A stretch of 64,000 bases of DNA from Deltaproteobacteria bacterium HGW-Deltaproteobacteria-15 (GCA_002840535.1 PHBH01000027.1:1-64000), one strand, 5' to 3'. Shown: positions 49,964-59,653, numbered from the stretch's first letter. The notes: a model not told the origin generated them from the sequence alone. Numbers and translations are program-made.

Positions 49964-50941
49964 ATGCAGACTTCAAAGGAGACCAAGATCGATCTGTACA
50001 GGGTGATGCTGAGGATCCGCGCCTTTGAAGAGCAAGGCTTCGAGTCTTTCCGGAAAGGGCTCACCCATGGAGTTCTCCACCTCTATGTGGGAGAGGAGGC
50101 CGTGGCGGCGGGAGCCATTCACGATCTCAGAAAGGACGACTACATCACCAGCACTCACCGGGGCCACGGCCACCTTATCGCAAAGGGCGCCGATCTGGGC
50201 CGCATGGCTGCGGAGCTCCATGGCAAGGAAACCGGCTACTGCCGTGGCAGGGGCGGCTCCATGCACATCGCCGACTTGAACCTGGGCATCCTGGGCGCCA
50301 ACGGTATTGTCGGAGCGGGAGTCCCCATCGCGGTGGGGGCGGGCCTGGCAATGAAGTACAAAGGGCTTGACCGGGTGGTTCTTTGCTTCTTCGGCGATGG
50401 GACCATAGCCACGGGCGCATTTCACGAGGCGCTCAACATGGCCTCCATCTGGAAGCTGCCGGTAGTATTCGTCTGCGAAAACAACCTCTACGGAATATCC
50501 GTATCCATCAAGAAGGCCTGCGCGCTGGATACGCTGGCCGGTCGAAGCGCTGCATACGGGATCCCGGGAGTCTGCGTGGACGGCAATGACGTTCTGGCGG
50601 TGCGGGAGGCGGCGAACCGGGCGGTGGATCGCGCCCGCAAGGGGGACGGCCCCACCTTTCTGGAATGCCAGACCTACCGATGGTACGGCCATTTCACTGC
50701 CGATGACGGCAAGTATCGTCCCGACGAGGAGGTCAGGTACTGGAAAGAGAAAAGGGACCCGATCAAGAACTTTGCCGCCCATCTCCTGGACACGAAGGAG
50801 GCCGCACAGGAGGATCTCGACCGGATTCAACAGGAGGTGAATCAGGAAATCGAAAGCGCCTTCCGGTTTGCGCAGGACAGCCCCCCGGCCGACGTGAGTG
50901 AGATGTTGAAGGGGGTGTACCATCGCGCGGCAGGTCTGTGA
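49964..50941 (+). CDS. TPP-dependent 2-oxoacid/acetoin dehydrogenase E1 alpha subunit
   Basis: 325 aa. The thiamine-diphosphate motif runs from GDGTIATGAFHEALN to CENN; THRGHGH and GRGGSMH are typical of the PdhA/AcoA family. Of three consecutive ATGs the third (49964) has correct spacing from GAGGAGG. It pairs with the E1 beta encoded 24 bp downstream to decarboxylate a 2-oxoacid or cleave acetoin, passing an acyl group to lipoyl-E2. Length and sequence style are closer to acetoin dehydrogenase (AcoA) than to classical PdhA, but this cannot be decided here. Confidence 0.9.
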   Translation: MQTSKETKIDLYRVMLRIRAFEEQGFESFRKGLTHGVLHLYVGEEAVAAGAIHDLRKDDYITSTHRGHGHLIAKGADLGRMAAELHGKETGYCRGRGGSMHIADLNLGILGANGIVGAGVPIAVGAGLAMKYKGLDRVVLCFFGDGTIATGAFHEALNMASIWKLPVVFVCENNLYGISVSIKKACALDTLAGRSAAYGIPGVCVDGNDVLAVREAANRAVDRARKGDGPTFLECQTYRWYGHFTADDGKYRPDEEVRYWKEKRDPIKNFAAHLLDTKEAAQEDLDRIQQEVNQEIESAFRFAQDSPPADVSEMLKGVYHRAAGL

Positions 50942-50965
50942 AACGCGGAAAGGGGAGGTCTTAGC

Positions 50966-51937
50966 ATGAGAAAGATCATGTATCGTGAAGCCATCAGTGA
51001 AGCCCTCCGGGAAGAAATGGCCCGTGATGAGAACGTATTCGTGTTGGGAGAAGACGTGGGACAGTTCGGCGGGGTTTTCCAGTCGACAGCCAAGCTGTGG
51101 GAAACCTTCGGGCCGTCCCGTGTAATGGACACGCCCATCTCGGAACAGGCCATCGTGGGAGCGGCCCTGGGAGCGGCATTGGCGGGGTTGAGGCCGGTCG
51201 CGGAGATCATGTTCGTCGATTTTACCGGGCTGGCAATGGATCAGATCGCCAACCAGTGCGCCAAATTTCATTTTATGACCGGCGGGCAGGCTGTTGTCCC
51301 GGTGGTGATCAAGACGCAGGGGGGCGTGGGCATCGGGGATGCAGCGCAGCACTCGCAGAGCCTCGAGGCGTGGCACACCCATGTCCCAGGACTTAAGGTC
51401 GTAATGCCTTCAACCCCTTATGACGCAAAAGGTCTCCTCAAGTCCTCCATACGGGAGGACAACCCTGTGGTCTTCATCGAGCACAAATTGCTCTACCAGA
51501 CGAAGGGACCTGTTCCCGATGAGGAGTACACGATTCCCCTGGGCAAGGCCGATATCAAGCGCGAAGGCCGGGATGTGACCATCGTGACCTGGTCCAAGAT
51601 GGTGCTGGACTGTCTGGAGGCGTCCGCCAGGCTGGAGAAGGAGTCCATAGATGCCGAGGTGGTGGATCTGAGGACCCTGGCACCGCTGGATCTCGATACC
51701 ATTGTCCGGTCCGTGGAAAAAACCGGCAAAGTGGTGATCGTGCATGAGGCCTGCAAGACAGGCGGTTTCGGTGCGGAGATCGCCGCCCGGATTGTCGAGA
51801 ATGCTTTCGACTACCTGGATGCGCCCATCAAGAGGGTCGCTGCGGTAGATACGCCGATACCCTATGCCGCGCCGCTTTACAGGGCCGTCATACCCGATCC
51901 GGAGAAGATTGTACGTGGAGTGAAGGAATTGTTCTGA
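50966..51937 (+). CDS. TPP-dependent 2-oxoacid/acetoin dehydrogenase E1 beta subunit
   Basis: 323 aa, full-length transketolase-type beta subunit: FVLGEDVGQFGGVF, DTPISEQAIVGAALGAA and the C-terminal TGKVVIVHEACKTGGFGAEIAA are canonical. Together with E1 alpha it forms the alpha2beta2 decarboxylase. GGGGAGG precedes the ATG. It is followed by the E2 gene after 38 bp; no E3 (dihydrolipoamide dehydrogenase) gene follows, so E3 must be encoded elsewhere. Confidence 0.92.
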   Translation: MRKIMYREAISEALREEMARDENVFVLGEDVGQFGGVFQSTAKLWETFGPSRVMDTPISEQAIVGAALGAALAGLRPVAEIMFVDFTGLAMDQIANQCAKFHFMTGGQAVVPVVIKTQGGVGIGDAAQHSQSLEAWHTHVPGLKVVMPSTPYDAKGLLKSSIREDNPVVFIEHKLLYQTKGPVPDEEYTIPLGKADIKREGRDVTIVTWSKMVLDCLEASARLEKESIDAEVVDLRTLAPLDLDTIVRSVEKTGKVVIVHEACKTGGFGAEIAARIVENAFDYLDAPIKRVAAVDTPIPYAAPLYRAVIPDPEKIVRGVKELF

Positions 51938-51975
51938 TCGTACCTGCCTACGAACTGCTGCGAGAGGGGAAAAAC

Positions 51976-53214
51976 ATGGCAACCATCATCGAGATGCCTT
52001 CCTTGAGCTCCACCATGAAAAAGGGGAAAGTGGTAAAGTGGCACAAAAGGGAAGGCGATTTCGTGAAAAAGGGAGAAATCCTTTTCGAAGTGCAAACGGA
52101 CAAGGTGAATGTTGAAGTCGATTCCCTGGTCACCGGGTTTGTGAGGAGGATTTTGTTGAGCGAGGGGCTGGAGGCCGCTGTCCACACGCCCATTGCGGTT
52201 ATTTCTGAGAGTATGGATGAGGACATTTCCCAAGTGGCCGAAGCATTACCTGCAGCGGAAGTTCAGGCGGCTGCTGAAGCGGGTGCTGCAGGCTCCGGGA
52301 TTCCACGACCTGAAAGAGCGACCGCAGGCGAAAGGGAAAAAATAAGGATCTCGCCCCTGGCCAGGCGAATCGCCGAAGAGAAGGGGATAGATTTTCGTTC
52401 CATCAGGGGTACCGGTCCCCAAGGCCGGATCACGAAAGAGGATGTGGAGAAAGCCCTGATCGAAAGAGCGACGCGACCGGACTTGCCTGCCGGGATGGAG
52501 ACCGGGGCCGCCGGGAAGGAAGCGGAGGAGTACGAGGATATAGAGATCACCCCCATGAGGTCGATCATCGCGGAACGGCTTCAGCAGAGCAAGGCCACTG
52601 CCCCGCATTTCTATGTGGACGTTCACGCGGACGGCACGGCCCTGAATCATCTGAGAGATGAGATTCAAAAGCGAGTGGAGAGGCAGGGCGCCAGGATCAC
52701 GCTCAATGCCATCCTGATAAAGATCGTCTCGCATGCACTGAGGGAATTCCCTGCGGTGAATGGCAGTTTCTTAGGTGATCGCATCAGGCTGCACAAGGCA
52801 GTCAACATCGGTCTGGCGGTCGCGGTGGACCAGGGTCTGGTCGTCCCGGTCATCAGGAACACCGATACCAAATCGATCGCTCAGATCAGCAGGGAGGCCG
52901 CGGATCTGGCCGCAAAGGCCCGGGGGAAGAAACTCCTGCCCCATGAGTATGAAGGGGGCACCTTTACCGTCACCAATATGGGGATGTTCGGTGTGGAGGG
53001 TTTTCATGCCATTATCAATCCCCCCGAAAGCGCCATCCTGGCTGTCGGCGCGATGGTGCTGCGGCCGGAGGTCGTGGATGGGGAGATTGCCGTCAGGCCC
53101 ATGATGAAGCTTTGTCTGTCGGTGGATCATCGGGCCGTCGACGGCGCCATGGCGGCGCGCTTTCTGATGAGGATAAAGGAGATGGTCGAAACCCCATTGT
53201 TGATGTTGGCTTAA
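51976..53214 (+). CDS. dihydrolipoyl acyltransferase (E2) of the 2-oxoacid/acetoin dehydrogenase complex
   Basis: 412 aa. One lipoyl domain (1-78) with the lipoylated K43 in QTDKVNV, an Ala/Glu-rich linker, a peripheral-subunit-binding domain ([15 protein letters not shown]...GRITKEDV, about 118-155) and the catalytic domain ending in the active-site DHRAVDG (H385, D389). It takes the acyl group from E1 and transfers it to CoA. The architecture with a single lipoyl domain fits acetoin- or branched-chain-type complexes. Confidence 0.92.
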   Translation: MATIIEMPSLSSTMKKGKVVKWHKREGDFVKKGEILFEVQTDKVNVEVDSLVTGFVRRILLSEGLEAAVHTPIAVISESMDEDISQVAEALPAAEVQAAAEAGAAGSGIPRPERATAGEREKIRISPLARRIAEEKGIDFRSIRGTGPQGRITKEDVEKALIERATRPDLPAGMETGAAGKEAEEYEDIEITPMRSIIAERLQQSKATAPHFYVDVHADGTALNHLRDEIQKRVERQGARITLNAILIKIVSHALREFPAVNGSFLGDRIRLHKAVNIGLAVAVDQGLVVPVIRNTDTKSIAQISREAADLAAKARGKKLLPHEYEGGTFTVTNMGMFGVEGFHAIINPPESAILAVGAMVLRPEVVDGEIAVRPMMKLCLSVDHRAVDGAMAARFLMRIKEMVETPLLMLA

Positions 53215-53253
53215 AAAGTCCTTTAAAAAGCCACGAACTCGGAGCGACACTTC

Positions 53254-53811
53254 ATGCCCCACGTTTGCCCTGCATGGCTCGGTCCCCTGCTCCTTCTGAA
53301 CCCGCTTCGAAGGCTCATGGAGAAACCCGGAAAGATGTTCCATGGGCTGATCGAGGAAGGAATGATTGTCCTGGAGCCCGGCTGCGGAATGGGGTACTTC
53401 ACGCTTCCCATCGCCCGTATGGTGGGGCCTCGAGGCAGGGTGGTGGCGGTGGACATCCAGCCGAAAATGATTTCAGGCCTGACCCGTCGGGCCAAAAAAG
53501 CGGGTCTGCTAGACCGGTTGGATATCCGCCTCGCCACCGAAGAAGGAATGGGGCTTTCGGACCTCAACTCCGTCGCGGATCTCGCCCTTGCCGTGCACGT
53601 GGTTCATGAGGTGACCGATCAGGCTTCTTTTTTCAAAGAGGTCCTGGATGTCCTGAAGCCAAATGGCAAGCTATTCGTACTGGAACCTTTTTTTCACGTC
53701 TCGAGAAAGAACATGGAACAGTCGATCTCTCTTGCGAAAGAGATCGGCTTCAAGACCCTGGCGCAAAGGACCGAAATGGGAGGAAGGTCCGCGTTGCTGG
53801 TCAAAAGCTGA
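53254..53811 (+). CDS. class I SAM-dependent methyltransferase
   Basis: 185 aa. Motif I VLEPGCGMGYFTLP, acidic end of strand 2 in VVAVDIQ and the post-motif LKPNGKLFVLEP mark a class I Rossmann methyltransferase of the UbiE/methyltransferase-11 type. It is short, with little substrate-recognition sequence. GGAG lies 9 nt before the ATG. It sits between the dehydrogenase complex and a metal transporter; this pairing suggests metalloid or metal detoxification, but the substrate is not readable. Confidence 0.82.
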   Translation: MPHVCPAWLGPLLLLNPLRRLMEKPGKMFHGLIEEGMIVLEPGCGMGYFTLPIARMVGPRGRVVAVDIQPKMISGLTRRAKKAGLLDRLDIRLATEEGMGLSDLNSVADLALAVHVVHEVTDQASFFKEVLDVLKPNGKLFVLEPFFHVSRKNMEQSISLAKEIGFKTLAQRTEMGGRSALLVKS

Positions 53812-53902
53812 GCGAGGGTTTGGGATCGACATTTCACAGGGATTGGATAAGAATGCATGTGCTCAACGAGGCGGAAGAATTCGACCGAGGCAGACTGAAC
53901 GG

Positions 53903-55351
53903 ATGCGCCAGTTTTTTTCAAACAAACGGCACGCAGCATGGCTTTCGGTAGGAAGCAACACATTCCTTACCCTCAGCAAGCTTTTGGCCGGCCTTGCCAC
54001 TGGATCCGTCAGCATCCTTTCGGAGGCGGCCCACTCGGCCATGGACCTGATCGCATCCGGGCTCGCCACCTTCTCGGTGCATGTCGCAGACAGGCCGCCG
54101 GATTCCTCCCACCCGTACGGTCATGAGAAGGTGGAAAATGTCTCAGGGGTAATCGAGGGGCTCCTCATCTTCCTGGCCGCCGCTTGGATCATCTATGAAT
54201 CCGTGGACAAGCTGATTCATGGAGTGGAACTCCACTACCTGGGCCATGGGGTGGCGGTCATGGCCCTTTCCGCCGGGCTGAACCTGATAGTGGCTACAAA
54301 CCTCAGGCGCTCCGCGATACAAAACCGTTCGGTCGCCCTTGAGGCCGATGCAGCCCACCTCTATACGGATGTGTATACATCCGCCGGTGTGTTGATCGGG
54401 CTGACGATCATCACCATTGGAGAAAAATTCTTTGGAAAGGATCTGAGCTGGATGGATCCGGCCATCGCCATCGTCGTGGCGGCGCTCATCCTCTCTGCCG
54501 CTTACAGGATCACGATAAAGAGTTTTCTGCCTCTCATGGACGCGCCTGCCTCCCCCGAAGAGCTGCAGATGATCAAAGAGTCGCTGAACGGATTCAGCGC
54601 TCGCGGCATGGACTTTCACAAACTGCGGACCCGGCGCGCCGGCGGTTCCCTGCACATCGATCTCCACATGGGATGCAAACCCGGCATCACCCTGGAAAAG
54701 GGCCACGAGCTGAGCCATGCCCTCAAGTCCCGGATCGAGAAATCCGTTCCCGGCGCAAATGTGCTTGTCCATCTGGAACCCGCTCGATCGATCCAGACCC
54801 TCACTCTTGCCGACGAGCAGGTCCGATGCATGAGGGAAGAGCTGCTCAAAGACACAAGGGTGCGCGAGATCCTTGAACTCAAGGCGCAATCCTACAGGGG
54901 GGATCTGAGGGTGGAGGCAGGCGTCTCCCTGGACCCCGATGTGACCCTTGCCGAGAGTCGGGTGGTGACGGATGAGCTCAGGGCGCGCCTGGAACGCTGC
55001 TTTCCGGAAATCCAGGAAACCGTGATTTCTCTTCACCCCGCAGACGGTTGGCAGAACGCTATTCACAAAGATGACATGGAACTGATACGGGGGATCGTGG
55101 GGGAACACCAGAGCCGTTTTGCCGGCATCCATGAACTGGAAGTAATTTCCTCTGGAGGCATACACCGCATCCATCTTGCTCTGGGATTCCCCCATGCCTT
55201 GCCTGTTGCCGAGGCGCACAGTGTAGGCCGCAATCTCGAGTCCCAGATCCGGCGGCTGTTTCCTGAGGGCGCCGAGATCGATATCCATATTGAGCCGTGT
55301 AATGAGGATTGCGGGGCCTGCCGCGCGGTATGCCCGGTTAGGAAAGAGTAG
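53903..55351 (+). CDS. cation diffusion facilitator with three C-terminal dimerisation-domain repeats and a Cys-rich tail
   Basis: 482 aa; ordinary CDF proteins have about 300. Six membrane segments (10-210) hold the paired HxxxD metal sites H44/D48 and H152/D156, plus HPYGHEKVEN. The cytoplasmic part then contains three successive ferredoxin-like units, about 218-293, 304-380 and 392-465, each ending alike (SVPGANVLVHLEP, CFPEIQETVISLHP, LFPEGAEIDIHIEP). The tail has four cysteines C466/C470/C473/C477. It exports divalent metal in exchange for protons; the extra units may sense or deliver metal. ATG 53903 is chosen by homology; its SD is poor. Confidence 0.87.
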   Translation: MRQFFSNKRHAAWLSVGSNTFLTLSKLLAGLATGSVSILSEAAHSAMDLIASGLATFSVHVADRPPDSSHPYGHEKVENVSGVIEGLLIFLAAAWIIYESVDKLIHGVELHYLGHGVAVMALSAGLNLIVATNLRRSAIQNRSVALEADAAHLYTDVYTSAGVLIGLTIITIGEKFFGKDLSWMDPAIAIVVAALILSAAYRITIKSFLPLMDAPASPEELQMIKESLNGFSARGMDFHKLRTRRAGGSLHIDLHMGCKPGITLEKGHELSHALKSRIEKSVPGANVLVHLEPARSIQTLTLADEQVRCMREELLKDTRVREILELKAQSYRGDLRVEAGVSLDPDVTLAESRVVTDELRARLERCFPEIQETVISLHPADGWQNAIHKDDMELIRGIVGEHQSRFAGIHELEVISSGGIHRIHLALGFPHALPVAEAHSVGRNLESQIRRLFPEGAEIDIHIEPCNEDCGACRAVCPVRKE

Positions 55352-55361
55352 GCAGTAGGCA

Positions 55362-55528
55362 GTAATCAGAAGACAGAAGACAGAGGTCAGAAGTCAGAGG
55401 TCAGAAGACAGAAGACAGGAGTCGGGAGTCGGAAGAACTTTGTTGCACTCCCTCAAAAAACTGTAGGAGCAAGCTCCTGCTTGCGATCCATGTCTCAGAG
55501 GAATCGCAACCGGGAGGTTGCTCCTACA
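55362..55528. repeat. AGAAGAC heptads and a REP-like palindrome
   Basis: 55362-55432 is the reverse-complement version of the CTGTCTT heptad (GACAGAAGACAGAGGTCAGAAG...). 55461-55528 is an uninterrupted REP-like palindrome (CTGTAGGAGCAAGCTCCTGC ... GGTTGCTCCTACA). 55536-55560 adds CACTGCT heptads. This fills the gap between the convergent CDF and caspase-domain genes. Confidence 0.65.
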
Positions 55529-55609
55529 TGTTTTTTACTGCTCACTGCTCACTGCCTATCGGAGCGCAGCGGAGATCCCGTGTGTCGTTGCGCGGGACTG
55601 CTTACTATT

Positions 55610-57652
55610 TCAATTATACGGCAGCGGTCTGCTCGCTTCTCTCTGTTCCTGCGCCTCTCCCGGCTTCGGAATCACGCCCAAAATCAGCGTTCCCTCCACC
55701 TGGCCTTTCTTCATGGGATGCTGCTCCTGTCCCGTTGCCTGGGGCACATGTTTGGAGACATAGCCAAAGGCCTCGTCTACCGTAACCAGACGGTCTTTGT
55801 CCGTATCTGCTTCCCCTTTGAGTCCCTGAAGCAGGAAGTAGGTAAATATCCCGTGACGATAATCGTCGCTTTCCGTGCTTACCTCGTTTGCCCCGCTCGC
55901 GGTCAGGATGATCGTTCCCCTTCCGCTCGTAATCCGTTCGAGAAAGGCATCCGAGATAGTCGCCCTCTTCCCTGATGATGCAATGGTCCTTCCTCCGCTG
56001 GCGCCGCTGTAACAGGCATCCACCAGGAAGATCAGCCGCTCCGAGCGGATCCTTTGAAAAATATGGGACACCTCTCTCATGGGCAAGGCGGACGCATAGA
56101 GATCTTTCGGATCGGCATCGTAGGGAAGAAGGTATTTTTCAAGGCCGTCGCCGTCGGGACTCATCACATCCCGCTCCGTGGCGCCGTGTCCGGCAAAAAA
56201 GAGGATCACCATGTCTTCCTTGCCCGCCTTGTTCTTCAATTGGGTGCCAAGAATGGACCGGAGTTTTGCAAGGGTCGCTTCTTCGTTCAGCAGCAGAGTC
56301 ACATTTTCCGCAGGGATCCTGTTCTGATCCACCAGATACCGCTGAAATGCCTTTGCATCGTCGATCGCGTACTTCAGTTGCGGAGCCTTGGGATAGGAAT
56401 TGATGCCTACCACCACGGCCCAGATGTTCTTCTGCATTTCCCCGCGATACACGTTCAGGGTCCTTTCAGAGGCAACACCCTCTCGATCGAAGGCCTTGAC
56501 CACGATCTCATTGAGACCGGGATCAAGAGAAATCCGCTCGTTGAAGTCCACCCGCTTCGGGAACTCCGCATCTTTCACGACGAGCCCTCGTTGCCCTTCC
56601 TTTTTGACCGGTTTGCCGTTGACGGAGAACTCGACTCTCGAGAGACCCTGGTCGTGCTCGGCAACACCCGTAAGTGCGACGTGAGAGACTTCGATTCTGC
56701 TCCCTTCGGCCGGAGACGCAATCATGACAACAGGCTTGACGGGGCCGTCGTTTCGTTTAAAGATCAGCTCCCGTTCCTTCTCCTCCAGCTCCAGTGCGAG
56801 GGCGGTGCTCTTCTCCCGCTCCATTTCCAACTTCGCCTTGGTCTCCTCCAGTTGGGCCAGTTTTCCGGTGAGCTCCCCCAGCATCTTCTCAAGCTGAACA
56901 ATCCGTTCCTGATTGGCTTGTTTGTTGTCGCCGGACTCAGCAGCGGGGGCCTTGTCCTCTGTCTCTTTCGCAGTTCTCAGATCCTGAATCTGCTTCATGG
57001 TCTCCGCGATCTGCTTCGAGGTCTTCTCGGAAGCGAGCTGGTATTCTTTGAGCGTATTCGCCTCCTTCAGCCCGTCCTGAAAGCTCGCGTTTTTGGGATC
57101 CCGGCTATAGAGGGTTTCCAGAAAACCCGCTATCTGTACATAGTCCTTGGTCTCCCATACGATAACCTCCACCTGGAAGGATCCGACATTGTCCTTGTAG
57201 TAGTGGGCCTGGTGGGGCGATCCGTCCACTCGAAACCCCAGGCCGCCTTCGCCCATTCCAAGACGGAGATCTCCTGTAGCAATGGATTCCATGGTCTTGG
57301 CGCTGGACCCTCCGGGCAAGGCGGGGAAGGTGCCGCTTTTGCCGACCTTCAGGTAAAGAACCCCGTCCGCCGGTACTTTTCGAATTCCTATGCGTGGATA
57401 CACATCCACCACTCCTGTTGCCAGGAGAGTGTAAGTTTCGCCCATATCGAGGTGAATCCCGGTAGAGACCATGCCTGCATGGTTTCCGGGGATAGTGATC
57501 TGCTTCCGCTCGCGGACAAAAGAGGGAAACCTTTCAGACGGTTCCACTACAGTAGTGGATCTGACAAATGGAATATTACTGCACCCTGGAATGGATGGGA
57601 GAGCAATCAGGACAAGGCTAAGACCCGATAGGATGGTTCTCAAGGACAACAT
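55610..57652 (-). CDS. caspase-family (C14) lipoprotein with N-terminal LecA-like domain and coiled coil
   Basis: 680 aa. The signal peptide ends in a lipobox-like SIPGC (C24). Residues ~45-175 resemble the PA-IL/LecA galactose-binding fold (YTLLATGVVDVYP ... KDNVGSFQVEVIVWE). About 185-305 is a Glu/Lys-rich coiled coil, about 310-400 an Ig-like domain (VVMIASPAEGSRIEV), and 410-650 a peptidase C14 caspase domain with H489 (FFAGHG) and C547 (VDACYSG). It is probably periplasmic and lipid-anchored. GGAGG precedes ATG 57652. Its substrate and role, such as stress response or envelope proteolysis, are unknown. Confidence 0.85.
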   Translation of the reverse strand: MLSLRTILSGLSLVLIALPSIPGCSNIPFVRSTTVVEPSERFPSFVRERKQITIPGNHAGMVSTGIHLDMGETYTLLATGVVDVYPRIGIRKVPADGVLYLKVGKSGTFPALPGGSSAKTMESIATGDLRLGMGEGGLGFRVDGSPHQAHYYKDNVGSFQVEVIVWETKDYVQIAGFLETLYSRDPKNASFQDGLKEANTLKEYQLASEKTSKQIAETMKQIQDLRTAKETEDKAPAAESGDNKQANQERIVQLEKMLGELTGKLAQLEETKAKLEMEREKSTALALELEEKERELIFKRNDGPVKPVVMIASPAEGSRIEVSHVALTGVAEHDQGLSRVEFSVNGKPVKKEGQRGLVVKDAEFPKRVDFNERISLDPGLNEIVVKAFDREGVASERTLNVYRGEMQKNIWAVVVGINSYPKAPQLKYAIDDAKAFQRYLVDQNRIPAENVTLLLNEEATLAKLRSILGTQLKNKAGKEDMVILFFAGHGATERDVMSPDGDGLEKYLLPYDADPKDLYASALPMREVSHIFQRIRSERLIFLVDACYSGASGGRTIASSGKRATISDAFLERITSGRGTIILTASGANEVSTESDDYRHGIFTYFLLQGLKGEADTDKDRLVTVDEAFGYVSKHVPQATGQEQHPMKKGQVEGTLILGVIPKPGEAQEQREASRPLPYN

Positions 57653-57865
57653 AGTTCCTCCTTTCGGTAAAGGTTCGCTGTATGGCTCTCTCTTTGAGGA
57701 TCGCTCGACTGCAAGCCGCAGCGGGAGCAGGATGATCGGTGATCCGGAGGGAAATCCAGTCGGAAGAGGAAACAGTCACACTGAAGAATCGGGATGGAAG
57801 GTCAATCTCTCGCCAATAATACAATACTCCGGCAACTTGCTGAACGATGTCACTGCGCAGGGGCC

Positions 57866-59653
57866 TCAACGGCCCCTGTTTACCATTTCAATCCCCTTTA
57901 CATAGCGCTCTATGCCGGCCACGAGCCCGTTTGCCAGTGCTTCAATGTACGGCTTGCTCAAGAGGCGCTTTTTTTCCATGTCATTTGTGATGAAACCCAC
58001 TTCCACGAGTACAGCGGGCATCTCTGCCCCGATGAGAACATAGAAGGGTGCTTGTTTTACCCCGAGGTCCCTGACCTTGTCAAATCTTTTCTTCACATCC
58101 AGGAGGATCCCCTTCTGGACCTCGTGGGCCAGTTTGCTCGATTCGCTGATCTTGGTGTTCAACATGAGATCGTTTAGAATCTTCTGCAGATCGCTGATGT
58201 TCTTCTCCGAAGTCGCATTCTCCCTCGCCGCGACCATCACAGCGCGCTCATCGGTTGCCATGTTCAGGAAATAGGTCTCCAGGCCGTGAACATCATCCTG
58301 TTTATGGGCATTGATATGAAGAGAGATGAAGAGATCGGCCTTGTGCATATTTGCGAATGCGGTCCTTCTCTCGAGGGGGACAAACAGATCCTTATCCCTC
58401 GTCAAGACGGTTTCACACTGAAGCTTCTCTTTGATCTTCCCGGCCATTGCCTTTGCGAGTTCGAGCACGATTGTTTTCTCTTCGATCCCGTCGACAAAGC
58501 AGCCGGGGTCCTTGCCACCGTGGCCCGGATCGATGACGATCTTGCGGACACCAAGCCCCAACTGCCTTGCAAGGGTGACCGACTGGTCGGCGTTCTTCTC
58601 CTTGCGAATCCCTCTTCGTACACGTTGCCTGTCGATTTTGACTCCAGGTTTGGAGGATTCAGCGACGACCTCGCTCTCCTTCTTCCTTGGGATCTCTTCC
58701 TTTTCGGATTTTTCTTTTGCCTCTTTCTCCTCTCTTCCCTGTACGTCGATCACGATTCGGAAAGGATCGTGAAGGGGAAAAATCTTGTACCCTCCAATGG
58801 AGTCGATATCCAGCACCACGCGAACCGTCTCCTTGGCGTATTGACCTGCTCTTGCGCTTTTGAGCAGTCCGTCATCGATGGGAATGGATGTAGTGATATC
58901 CGATTTGACCAGGGCGTCCTTGAGATCCACATAGAGCCTTCTCGGTTTTTTCAGGTTAGGATCTTCCTTGATGATATGGGATTCATACTTGACGGGTCTG
59001 GAGATGTCGATCACGACACGGGTATAGTTTGGAGTGGACCAGTGTCGAATCCCCTGGACCTCCGTCAGGCCTTGCGAGTCACCGCTCTCTCGTTTTTCCG
59101 TCCTTTGAGCATCCCTTTTTGCAAGAACCGCAGAGAGCTTATCCAGCATCGTTCGAGCCCTCGGCCGCATATCCCCGGAGGGGAATCGGATATCCACCTT
59201 CAGAAATTCCACATAGGCCTGGGTGAGGTCGTTCTTGTTTTCATAGTAGATCTCGCCGATTTTGAACTGAGCGTCATCGGCAAGGTTGCTCTCCGCGTAA
59301 CGTTCCGAAACATGTTTGTAGAGCCTGATCGCCTCATCCAGGTCCTGTTCCTTGCCTGAGAAAACATGGAGTTTGGTATACATTGTGGCGGCGATGAAGA
59401 GGGATCTTGCCGCATGTTCGTGTTGAGGGAAACGGTGGGCCAGAGATTGGAACCGCTCGATGCAAAGAATCCAATTATGGCGATACTTCTGCTTTTCTTT
59501 TGAAGCGTAAAGGGATTTCTGGCACTGCTCCGCACTGCTCAGAAGCTTTTCCGGGGTGAGGGAAGGCTTGGCATGGGCCTGTCCAGCCACCGCAAAGATT
59601 GCGGCGGCCGCAAGCAGGAGGGTCCCTATCCTGTGCCCGATTCGATCCTTCAT
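57866..59653 (-). CDS. N-acetylmuramoyl-L-alanine amidase with TPR and AMIN domains
   Basis: 595 aa. Signal peptide (cleavage near AHA-K, residue 28); a TPR/BamD-like helical region (30-190); an AMIN domain (about 205-320) for septal or peptidoglycan targeting; a charged linker; and Amidase_3 (385-590) with zinc ligands in IDPGHGGKDPG, IEEKTIVLE and SLHINAH and catalytic Glu in VLVEVGFITN. It cleaves the lactyl-peptide bond in murein during division. The ATG overlaps the mutS stop (ATGA). The TPR extension is common in deltaproteobacterial AmiC-type enzymes. Confidence 0.92.
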   Translation of the reverse strand: MKDRIGHRIGTLLLAAAAIFAVAGQAHAKPSLTPEKLLSSAEQCQKSLYASKEKQKYRHNWILCIERFQSLAHRFPQHEHAARSLFIAATMYTKLHVFSGKEQDLDEAIRLYKHVSERYAESNLADDAQFKIGEIYYENKNDLTQAYVEFLKVDIRFPSGDMRPRARTMLDKLSAVLAKRDAQRTEKRESGDSQGLTEVQGIRHWSTPNYTRVVIDISRPVKYESHIIKEDPNLKKPRRLYVDLKDALVKSDITTSIPIDDGLLKSARAGQYAKETVRVVLDIDSIGGYKIFPLHDPFRIVIDVQGREEKEAKEKSEKEEIPRKKESEVVAESSKPGVKIDRQRVRRGIRKEKNADQSVTLARQLGLGVRKIVIDPGHGGKDPGCFVDGIEEKTIVLELAKAMAGKIKEKLQCETVLTRDKDLFVPLERRTAFANMHKADLFISLHINAHKQDDVHGLETYFLNMATDERAVMVAARENATSEKNISDLQKILNDLMLNTKISESSKLAHEVQKGILLDVKKRFDKVRDLGVKQAPFYVLIGAEMPAVLVEVGFITNDMEKKRLLSKPYIEALANGLVAGIERYVKGIEMVNRGR

